The translations under genes and the position numbers were made by a program. A stretch of DNA of 64,000 nucleotides from Pseudoxanthomonas kaohsiungensis (GTDB taxonomy: Bacteria > Pseudomonadota > Gammaproteobacteria > Xanthomonadales > Xanthomonadaceae), in assembly GCF_010211765.1 (NCBI RefSeq), contig NZ_PDWO01000006.1:1-64000 (forward strand), read 5' to 3'. The notes beneath the pieces were generated by a model. It ran no database searches and was not told where the DNA came from. It saw nothing but the letters and a program-made list of their open reading frames with translations. Each line of letters starts with the position of its first letter. Position 1 is the first letter of the stretch. This document shows, piece by piece, positions 57,861 to 64,000 of this stretch.

Positions 57861-57937
57861 TGCCCTCGGCCTGCGCCCGGTGGGGGGCGCCGTGGGGTGG
57901 GGAACCACGGTCGCGGCGCAGTGGCCGGTCGTCCGTG

Positions 57938-59059
57938 TCAGGCCGCTTCGCCGCCGCCCGTGGACCTGCGTGCGTAGCGGCCATGTTCGACCGCCACCCG
58001 CCCATCCAGTTCCATGGCCAGCAGCATGGCCGACAGGGCCGCAGGCGTCAATCCGGTGCGGACGGCCAGGATATCCATAGGGGTGGGGTCGGCACCGAGG
58101 GCGTCCCACAATCTGTCGTGGTCGGTGGGCGATGCCGGCAGCGACCGCGCGGCTCCCGGAGGAGTCGGGTCCACGACCGGTCCGGGGGCGTCCACGGTGC
58201 CGTACGACAGGGCCAACCGGCCGGCCAGCGGGGCGATCCCGGCCAGGACCTCGGCCGGATCCTCGACCAGCTGCGCGCCCTCGCGGATCAGCCGGTGGCA
58301 GCCCCGCGACAGCGGATGGTGGATCGATCCGGGAATCGCGAATACCTCGCGCCCGGCCTCGGCCGCCAGCCGCGCGGTGATCAGGGCCCCCGAGCGGGCG
58401 GCGGCCTCGACCACGAGCACGCCCAGCGAGAGCCCGGCGACGATCCGGTTGCGGCCGGGGAAATGGCCGGCGCGCGGCGGCGTGCCCGGCGGATGCTCGC
58501 TGACCACCGCGCCGCTGGCTGCGACGCGCTCGCGCAGGGCGGCGTGGTAGCGCGGGTAGGCGACGTCGACCCCGGTGCCGAGCACGGCCACGGTCCGGCC
58601 ACCCGGCCATGCCAGCGCCGCCTCGTGCGCGGCCGCATCGATGCCCGCGGCCAGCCCGCTGGTGATCGCCAGCCCGCCCCGGCACAGGGCGCCGGCGAAG
58701 CGGCGGGTGTTCTCGCAGCCGGCCGCGCTCGCGTTGCGGCTGCCGACCACCGCGACCGCCGGCTGCCAGAGCGCATCCGGGTCGCCGTCGACGAACAGCG
58801 CCAGCGGCGGATGCGGGGCCTGTCGCAGCAGCGCCGGGTAGCGCGGATCGTCGCTGCCGACCAGGTGGTGGCCCGGCCCGGCCAGCCAGGCCAGGGCACG
58901 GTCCAGGGCGGACGCGGGCACGCCGGCCATGCGTGCCTGCAGGCCCGCATCGCCGGTCTCGCCCGAGCGCAGGAGTGCATGGCGCGAAGCGCGGCGCCCG
59001 CCGGCCAGGATCAGCCGCAGCAGGGGCAGGGGATCGACGGGGGGGGCGGGCGTTGGCAT
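57938..59059 (-). CDS. dprA: DNA-processing protein DprA
   Basis: DprA protects incoming single-stranded DNA and loads RecA during natural transformation. The 373-residue protein has an N-terminal SAM-like domain (about 1-70), the Rossmann core with nucleotide-like motifs ([61 protein letters not shown]), and a C-terminal winged-helix DML1-like domain (about 305-365). Presence does not prove competence. It is upstream of smg on the same strand and follows the LysM gene. Confidence 0.95.
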   Translation of the reverse strand: MPTPAPPVDPLPLLRLILAGGRRASRHALLRSGETGDAGLQARMAGVPASALDRALAWLAGPGHHLVGSDDPRYPALLRQAPHPPLALFVDGDPDALWQPAVAVVGSRNASAAGCENTRRFAGALCRGGLAITSGLAAGIDAAAHEAALAWPGGRTVAVLGTGVDVAYPRYHAALRERVAASGAVVSEHPPGTPPRAGHFPGRNRIVAGLSLGVLVVEAAARSGALITARLAAEAGREVFAIPGSIHHPLSRGCHRLIREGAQLVEDPAEVLAGIAPLAGRLALSYGTVDAPGPVVDPTPPGAARSLPASPTDHDRLWDALGADPTPMDILAVRTGLTPAALSAMLLAMELDGRVAVEHGRYARRSTGGGEAA

Positions 59060-59082
59060 GCGCAGAGCCTGGCCCGGAAACG

Positions 59083-59108
59083 GCGACGGCGCCCTAGGGC
59101 GCCGTCGC
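59083..59108. terminator. Perfect 13-bp palindromic hairpin after the LysM gene
   Basis: The arms GCGACGGCGCCCT/AGGGCGCCGTCGC are perfectly complementary with no loop unpaired on paper. The element lies 30 bp downstream of the LysM stop on the minus strand and 23 bp before dprA starts. A short CCGTTTCC follows on the minus strand. It is the probable terminator of the LysM gene. Confidence 0.6.
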
Positions 59109-59138
59109 GGATCGTTGTAGGACGCTTGCGCGACCGGC

Positions 59139-60260
59139 TTACTGCGCGTCCGGATGGCGCGCCTGGAAGCCGACCCGCACCGGCTTGGTGCCGTCCATCA
59201 CCAGGGCGTAGCTGACCTTGTCGAAGGTGCGGAACACCATCGCGTGCGCGGCGTATTCCTCCGGCAGGGCGACGCTGCTGCCGCTGCCGGTGAACTGGTC
59301 GTCCATGCGCGAGGTACGCGGGCCGGTGACCTTGTCGTTGACGTGGCGGCCCGGGCGCCACAGCGAGTACACCGTGCCGTTGTCGACGCCGTCGAGGCGA
59401 CCGGCCGAAATCGCGATCACGTCGCGCGGGCCACCGGCGGTGCCGGCGACGGCCACGGCCAGCACGCTGACATCGGCCGGTTGCGAGGCCGGCGGGTGCG
59501 GGAAGAACTGCAGGTCGTAGGCGGCGGCTTCGACCGGAACCACGCGGTCGCCGGCGCGCACTTCGTGGCCGCTGTCTTCCAGGCTGAGCGTGGCGACCTG
59601 CGCACCATTGGCGCCGGCGGCGCGGGTGATGGTGCCGACGTTGACCTTGGACAGCTCGAAACCGAGGAATTCGTTGCGGCTGCTCGGCGGCACGTACTGG
59701 CTCCACAGCACGCCATCGAGCGGCGTGGTGCTGCCGTTGGCCTCCAGCTGCTGGAACGGACGCGGCAGGGCGTAGCGCACGGTCGGGCGCAGGACCATGT
59801 AGCGCTGGCCGGCCTGGGCGGTGTCCAGCCCCTTCACGTAGGCCAGCTGGCCGGCGCTGCCGCGCAGGCGGTTGTCCTCGAAGCCGACCACGTAGGGCAG
59901 GTGCTCGAAGGCGTCGGTGACGCGCAGGTCCTTGAGGAACGGCTCGATCTCCGACAGCGGCACCGCGCCGATCGGGGCCTCCTCGCGCGGACCCGGCTGC
60001 ACCGCCACGCGGTCCAGGTAGGCCAGGCTGAGGACGTCGCCCGGGAAGATCAGGTGCGGGTTGGCGACCTGCGGATTGGCCTGCCAGATCTCCGGCCAGA
60101 GCCAGGGCTTGCCGAGGAAGCGGCCGGCGATATCCCAAAGTGTGTCGCCCCGGACCACGACATAGGTGTCCGGATGGCTGCCGCGCGACTCGACGGCGGC
60201 GGCATAGGTGGCGACAGTCAGCATCGCGACGGCAAGAACCGTCCGAAGGCGTGTGAGCAT
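59139..60260 (-). CDS. Secreted LysM-domain protein
   Basis: This 373-residue protein has a signal peptide ending near ATYAAA (about residue 22) and one LysM domain (TYVVVRGDTLWDIAGRFLGK...PQVANPHLIFPGDVLSL, about residues 32-84). A periplasmic domain of about 280 residues typical of COG1652 proteins found next to def follows. It would bind peptidoglycan; no catalytic motif is visible. It diverges from def with a 132-bp promoter region between them, the standard arrangement in gammaproteobacteria. Confidence 0.93.
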   Translation of the reverse strand: MLTRLRTVLAVAMLTVATYAAAVESRGSHPDTYVVVRGDTLWDIAGRFLGKPWLWPEIWQANPQVANPHLIFPGDVLSLAYLDRVAVQPGPREEAPIGAVPLSEIEPFLKDLRVTDAFEHLPYVVGFEDNRLRGSAGQLAYVKGLDTAQAGQRYMVLRPTVRYALPRPFQQLEANGSTTPLDGVLWSQYVPPSSRNEFLGFELSKVNVGTITRAAGANGAQVATLSLEDSGHEVRAGDRVVPVEAAAYDLQFFPHPPASQPADVSVLAVAVAGTAGGPRDVIAISAGRLDGVDNGTVYSLWRPGRHVNDKVTGPRTSRMDDQFTGSGSSVALPEEYAAHAMVFRTFDKVSYALVMDGTKPVRVGFQARHPDAQ

Positions 60261-60297
60261 GGTTGCGATCCCGCCTGATTCCCCAACAGGTTCGCGG

Positions 60298-60328
60298 ACT
60301 ATAGTCCAGAATTCAGGCCGTTGCGCAA
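60298..60328 (-). promoter_or_regulatory. Candidate promoter of the LysM gene
   Basis: On the minus strand TTGCGC and TATAGT are 19 bp apart, within the palindrome GGACTATAGTCC. A TAGAAT box on the plus strand at 60339-60344 could be the -10 of def, though no matching -35 is seen. Both lie in the def/LysM divergent gap. Confidence 0.4.
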
Positions 60329-60392
60329 GCTTCCGCGCTAGAATTGCGACGGCCGGCCGGTTTGCCCCGGCCACCCCCACCGGAGTCCGCCC

Positions 60393-60905
60393 ATGGCCCT
60401 GCTGCCCATCCTCGAGTTTCCCGACCCGCGCCTGCGTACCCGGGCTGCGACGGTCGACGCCGCGCAGGTGGCCACCCCCGAGTTCCAGAAGCTGCTCGAC
60501 GACATGTTCGAGACCATGTACGAGGCGCCCGGCATCGGCCTGGCCGCCAGCCAGGTCGACGTCCACCAGCGCTTCATGGTGATCGACGTGAGCGAGGGCA
60601 AGGATGCGCCGATGGTGTTCATCAACCCCGAGATCACCGCCCGCGACGGCGACCAGGTCTACCAGGAAGGCTGCCTGTCGGTGCCGGGGATCTTCGCCGA
60701 CGTGACCCGCGCCAACCGCATCACCGTGCGCTACCTGGACCGCCAGGCGCGCGAGCAGGAGCTCACCACCGAGGGCCTGCTGGCGGTCTGCATCCAGCAC
60801 GAGATGGACCACCTGGAAGGCAAGCTGTTCGTCGACTACCTCTCGCCGCTCAAGCGCGAGATGGTGCGCAAGAAGCTGGCCAAGCAGCGCAGGCACGCGG
60901 CCTGA
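60393..60905 (+). CDS. def: Peptide deformylase
   Basis: Def removes the formyl group from nascent proteins. The 170-residue metalloenzyme has all three motifs: [11 protein letters not shown] (GxGxAAxQ), EGCLSVPGI (metal-binding Cys) and QHEMDHLEG (HExxH). It is of normal length for type 1 enzymes. It leads the def-fmt-rsmB group; a 119-bp gap separates it from fmt, in which nothing specific is seen. Confidence 0.97.
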   Translation: MALLPILEFPDPRLRTRAATVDAAQVATPEFQKLLDDMFETMYEAPGIGLAASQVDVHQRFMVIDVSEGKDAPMVFINPEITARDGDQVYQEGCLSVPGIFADVTRANRITVRYLDRQAREQELTTEGLLAVCIQHEMDHLEGKLFVDYLSPLKREMVRKKLAKQRRHAA

Positions 60906-61024
60906 TCCCCTGCGGCGCGCGTGCCCCCGGCCTGCGCACCGTGTCCCGCCCGGCCCGCCGCCGCCATGCCCGCGGCGGCCGGGGCTGATGCCTTCCGCCC
61001 GCGGCCCCTGGAGTTCCTGACCCG

Positions 61025-61945
61025 ATGAGGATCGTCTTCGCCGGCACCCCGGATTTCGCGGTGCCCTCGCTGCGTGCCGCCGCGCGCCACAACGAAGTGG
61101 TGGCCGTCTACACCCAGCCCGACCGCCCGGCCGGTCGTGGCCGCGGCCTGGCGGCCTCGCCGGTCAAGCGCGAGGCGGTGGCCCGGGGCATCCCGGTGAT
61201 GCAGCCGGAAACGCTGCGGGGCAGCCAGGCCCAGCAGGACCTGCGCGACCTCGCGCCCGACCTGCTGGTGGTGGTCGCCTACGGGCTCATCCTCCCGCGC
61301 CGGGTGCTGGAGATCCCGACCCACGGCTGCTGGAACGTGCACGCCTCGCTGCTGCCGCGCTGGCGCGGTGCCGCGCCGATCCAGCGCGCGATCCAGGCCG
61401 GCGACGCCGAGACCGGGGTGTGCCTGATGCGGATGGAAGCCGGGTTGGACACCGGCCCGGTGCTGCTGGAGCAGGCCACGCCGATCGGCCCGGACGAGAC
61501 CGGCGGCCAGTTGCACGACCGGCTGGCGGAAATGGGCGCACAGGTGCTGGAAGACGGCCTGGGGTTGCTGCGCGCGGGGCTGTTGCCGGTGCCGTGGGTC
61601 CAGCCGGAGGAAGGCGTGACCTACGCGCACAAGCTCGACAAGGCCGAGGCGCGGCTGGACTGGTCGCGGCCGGCAATCGAGCTGGCGCGCACCGTGCGCG
61701 CGTTCAATCCCTGGCCGGTGGCCGAAGCGATGGTCGCCGGCGAGCGCCTGCGCATCCATGGCGCGATCGCGGTGGACACCGGCCATGCGGCCGCGCCGGG
61801 CACGCTGCTGGCGGCCGGGCGCGAAGGGATCGACATCGCCTGCGGCGACGGCGCGTTGCGGCTGCGCGTGGTCCAGCGCGAGGGCGGCCGCGCGATCACC
61901 GCGGCCGACTGGCTCAACGCCCGTCGCGACGTGGCTGGAACCTGA
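61025..61945 (+). CDS. fmt: Methionyl-tRNA formyltransferase
   Basis: Fmt formylates initiator methionyl-tRNA using 10-formyl-tetrahydrofolate. The 306-residue protein has [15 protein letters not shown] at the N-terminus and the catalytic region with Asn, His and Asp ([20 protein letters not shown], then GLDTGPVL). A C-terminal OB-fold tRNA-binding domain (about 205-305) follows. It is 2 bp from rsmB, so the two are co-translated. Confidence 0.97.
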   Translation: MRIVFAGTPDFAVPSLRAAARHNEVVAVYTQPDRPAGRGRGLAASPVKREAVARGIPVMQPETLRGSQAQQDLRDLAPDLLVVVAYGLILPRRVLEIPTHGCWNVHASLLPRWRGAAPIQRAIQAGDAETGVCLMRMEAGLDTGPVLLEQATPIGPDETGGQLHDRLAEMGAQVLEDGLGLLRAGLLPVPWVQPEEGVTYAHKLDKAEARLDWSRPAIELARTVRAFNPWPVAEAMVAGERLRIHGAIAVDTGHAAAPGTLLAAGREGIDIACGDGALRLRVVQREGGRAITAADWLNARRDVAGT

Positions 61946-61947
61946 CC

Positions 61948-63312
61948 ATGCCGCAGCCGCGCCCACCTTCGCAGCGTTCCCCGGCGGCCAAACCCGCCAG
62001 GCCCGAGCGGCGGCCGCTGGCACCGGGCGTGGAAGTGCGCGTGCTCGCCGCGCAGGTGCTCGATGCCGTCGTCCACCGCGGCCGTTCGCTCAAGTCCGAG
62101 CTCGCCGCGGCACTGCCGCGCCTGCCCGACTCCCGCGACCGCGCGCTGCTGGAGGCGATCGCCTTCGCCGCGTTGCGCGGCCGCTACCGTTACGCGCCGG
62201 CGCTGCGCGGCTGGCTGCAGAAGCCCCCCGGCGCCAACGACGGCCCGCTGCTGGCGCTGCTGCTGGCCGGCTGCGCCCAGCTCGACGCGCTGCACCTGCC
62301 GGCGCATGCCGCGCTCGATGCCACGGTGGAGGCGGCCCGCGCGCTGGGCCGGCCGCACCAGGCCGGGCTGGTCAATGCGCTGCTGCGGCGGGCGCAGCGC
62401 GAAGGCATTCCGCCCGCCGACCCGGCCGGCGCCTGGCCGGACTGGCTGCGCGCACGGATCGAGGATGCCTGGCCCGGAGATGCCGCCGCGGTATTCGCCG
62501 CCAGCGCGCAGCCGGCGCCGATGTGGCTGCGGGTGAACCGGGCGCGGACCACGCGCGACGACTACCTCGCCCGCCTGCAGGAGGCCGGCCTGGCGGCGGC
62601 GATCGAGCCGCGGCTGGCCGACGCGCTGCGCCTGGACACGCCGGTGCCGGTGGCGGCCCTGCCCGGTTTCGGCGAGGGCCTGGTCGCGGTCCAGGACGGC
62701 TCGGCGCAGCAGGCGGCCGACGCGCTGGCGCCGGAGCGCGGCGCGCGCGTGCTCGATGCCTGCGCCGCGCCGGGCGGCAAGGCCGCGCACCTGCTCGAGC
62801 GCGATCCGGCGCTGGAGCTGCTCGCGCTGGAGGTCGATCCGCGCCGGTTGCCACGGCTGGAAGACACCCTGCGGCGCGCCGGCGTGGCCGACCGCGCCCA
62901 GGTCCGCGCCGCCGATGCCACCCTGCCGGCGCTGTGGTGGGACGGGTTCACCTTCGACGCGATCCTGCTCGACGCGCCGTGCTCGGCCACCGGGGTGGTG
63001 CGGCGGCAGCCGGACATCCTGCTGCATCGGCGGCCGGAGGACCTGGAGGCGCTGGTCCAGTCGCAGGCGCGCCTGCTGGACGCGACCTGGCCGCTGCTGC
63101 GCCCGGGCGGGATCCTGCTCTACGCGACCTGTTCGATCCTGCCCGAGGAGAATGCCGGCCAGGTGGAAGCGTTCCTGGCCCGCACCGCCGATGCCGTCGC
63201 CGTGCCGTTGGCGGACGCGTTCGGCCATCGTGCCGGGGCCGGTCGCCAGCGCCTGCCCGGCGAGGACGGCATGGACGGCTTTTTCTATGCGCGACTGCGC
63301 AAGGCCGAGTGA
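61948..63312 (+). CDS. rsmB: 16S rRNA (cytosine967-C5)-methyltransferase
   Basis: RsmB methylates C967 of 16S rRNA. The 454-residue protein has an N-terminal NusB-like RNA-binding domain (about 20-165) and a SAM methyltransferase domain with [33 protein letters not shown] (first catalytic Cys) and [15 protein letters not shown] (second Cys). The first 25 residues are a basic, Pro-rich extension. The next gene starts 22-49 bp later. Confidence 0.96.
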   Translation: MPQPRPPSQRSPAAKPARPERRPLAPGVEVRVLAAQVLDAVVHRGRSLKSELAAALPRLPDSRDRALLEAIAFAALRGRYRYAPALRGWLQKPPGANDGPLLALLLAGCAQLDALHLPAHAALDATVEAARALGRPHQAGLVNALLRRAQREGIPPADPAGAWPDWLRARIEDAWPGDAAAVFAASAQPAPMWLRVNRARTTRDDYLARLQEAGLAAAIEPRLADALRLDTPVPVAALPGFGEGLVAVQDGSAQQAADALAPERGARVLDACAAPGGKAAHLLERDPALELLALEVDPRRLPRLEDTLRRAGVADRAQVRAADATLPALWWDGFTFDAILLDAPCSATGVVRRQPDILLHRRPEDLEALVQSQARLLDATWPLLRPGGILLYATCSILPEENAGQVEAFLARTADAVAVPLADAFGHRAGAGRQRLPGEDGMDGFFYARLRKAE

Positions 63313-63320
63313 GCGGCCGC

Positions 63321-63326
63321 TAGAAT
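63321..63326 (+). promoter_or_regulatory. TAGAAT -10-like box before the glycosyltransferase gene
   Basis: TAGAAT sits 8 bp before an in-frame GTG (63335). If used as a -10, transcription would begin at or next to that GTG, giving a leaderless message. The same TAGAAT box appears before the Anbu gene (24845) and def (60339). No clear -35 is present. Confidence 0.35.
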
Positions 63327-63361
63327 CGCCCGTTGTGAACGCACCGGCTCAATCGGCGCCC

Positions 63362-64000
63362 ATGCCCAACTTCGACGCGCGTACCCGCGACACCTGGCTG
63401 TTCTGGATCACCGCCCTGCTCGTGCTCGGCGCCGGCCTGGGCCTGCGCGATCCGTGGCCGGCCGACGAGCCGCGCTTCGCGCTGGTGGCCAAGCAGATGG
63501 TGGAGAGCGGCAACTGGCTGTTCCCGCACCGGGGCATCGAGCTGTACTCGGACAAGCCGCCGATGCTGATGTGGCTGCAGGCCGCGTTCTACACCGTGTT
63601 CGGCAACTGGCGCGTGGCGTTCCTGCTGCCGTCGCTGCTGGCCGCGCTGGGCACGCTGTGGTGCGTGCAGGACCTCGGGCGCCGGCTGTGGACGCGCAAG
63701 GTCGGGCTGTACGCGGCATGGGCGCTGCTGTTCGCGTTCCAGTTCACCTGGCAGGCGAAGAAGGCGCAGATCGACCCGCTGGTCACCTTCTTCATCACCC
63801 TGGCCAACTACGGCCTGCTGCGCCACCTGCTGGCCGGCCCGGACTGGCGCTGGTGGACGCTGGGCTGGTTCGCCGCCGGCCTGGGCACGATCACCAAGGG
63901 TGTCGGCGCGATCGCCCTGCTGATGATCCTGCCGGCGGCGATCGCCTCCTGGCGCGGCTGGCCGCGGGTCAGGGTGCATGCGCGGGATCCGCGGTTCTGG
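63362..64000 (+). CDS. ArnT-like membrane glycosyltransferase (GT39/GT83), N-terminal part
   Basis: The first 213 codons are in the window and the gene runs off its right edge without a stop. The protein starts with a membrane helix, then PWPADEPRFALVAKQM with the Asp-Glu of the GT-C fold, ELYSDKPPMLMWLQAAFY, and several further helices (about 75-100, 118-136, 170-195). Family members transfer sugars from polyprenyl-phosphate donors to lipid A or other periplasmic acceptors; ArnT itself adds aminoarabinose. The acceptor here is unknown. An in-frame GTG at 63335 is an alternative start nine codons earlier. Confidence 0.88.
   Translation, partial: MPNFDARTRDTWLFWITALLVLGAGLGLRDPWPADEPRFALVAKQMVESGNWLFPHRGIELYSDKPPMLMWLQAAFYTVFGNWRVAFLLPSLLAALGTLWCVQDLGRRLWTRKVGLYAAWALLFAFQFTWQAKKAQIDPLVTFFITLANYGLLRHLLAGPDWRWWTLGWFAAGLGTITKGVGAIALLMILPAAIASWRGWPRVRVHARDPRFW

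Overview
The window is chromosomal DNA from a very GC-rich gammaproteobacterium, almost certainly Xanthomonadaceae/Lysobacteraceae (Lysobacter, Luteimonas, Pseudoxanthomonas or Stenotrophomonas type). The evidence is the cox gene order, a complete GlcNAc (nag) regulon of the Xanthomonas kind with a TonB-dependent receptor, the bacterial O-GlcNAc-transferase homologue, and GTAG-headed palindromic repeats resembling the SMAG repeats of Stenotrophomonas. The genus cannot be fixed from this window. Genes are densely packed, with many ATGA-type overlaps. I see no tRNA, rRNA, insertion sequence, phage gene or CRISPR array.

Layout. 0.1-9.8 kb: a PAS-AraC regulator diverges from an aa3 cytochrome c oxidase cluster (DUF2244, coxB, coxA, small assembly protein, ctaG, coxC, surf1, an SCO-like CxxxC protein, ctaA, ctaB), with a small DUF2909 gene on the opposite strand inside it. 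9.9-11.0 kb: a TerC membrane protein and a zinc-ribbon protein. 11.2-19.5 kb (minus strand): an expanded macromolecular-synthesis cluster. rpsU, yqeY and dnaG keep their order, but a PQQ sugar dehydrogenase, an acetyltransferase and a YihY protein lie between yqeY and dnaG. A secreted S9 peptidase fused to a DUF442 phosphatase-like domain sits where rpoD is often found. 19.6-30.6 kb: tsaD, folB, an MscS channel, a three-gene Anbu-proteasome module (ATP-grasp, alpha-E, Anbu), folK, a pteridine reductase, MidA, VanZ and a TPR-GT41 glycosyltransferase. 30.6-43.2 kb: the GlcNAc regulon. A lipoprotein hexosaminidase, a TonB-dependent receptor and a glucokinase-type kinase are on the minus strand; nagP, nagR, nagB-II, nagA and nagX are on the plus strand. 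The 400-bp divergent region between them carries LacI-type operator palindromes. 43.4-46.1 kb: an ECF42-type sigma factor with DGPF and DUF1428 partner genes and a VOC gene broken by an in-frame stop. 46.3-57.9 kb: cca, slt, a TauE/SafE permease, two DUF4124 proteins, tsaC, topA, two GYF-domain membrane proteins and smg. 57.9-64 kb: dprA and a LysM protein on the minus strand diverge from def, fmt, rsmB and a truncated ArnT-like glycosyltransferase.

How the genes fit together. The cox block encodes oxidase subunits with their copper and heme A assembly factors. In the nag block, surface chitin or peptidoglycan oligomers would be imported by the receptor, trimmed by the hexosaminidase, moved inward by NagP (possibly after NagX modification), phosphorylated by the kinase, deacetylated by NagA and deaminated by NagB-II, under NagR. 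tsaC and tsaD both serve t6A tRNA modification. def and fmt act at opposite ends of N-formylmethionine metabolism. The points I would look at first are the peptidase-phosphatase fusion, the interrupted VOC gene, the GYF-pilin chimera, the Anbu module without a neighbouring transglutaminase, and the GTAG repeats, one of which supplies the stop codon of slt.
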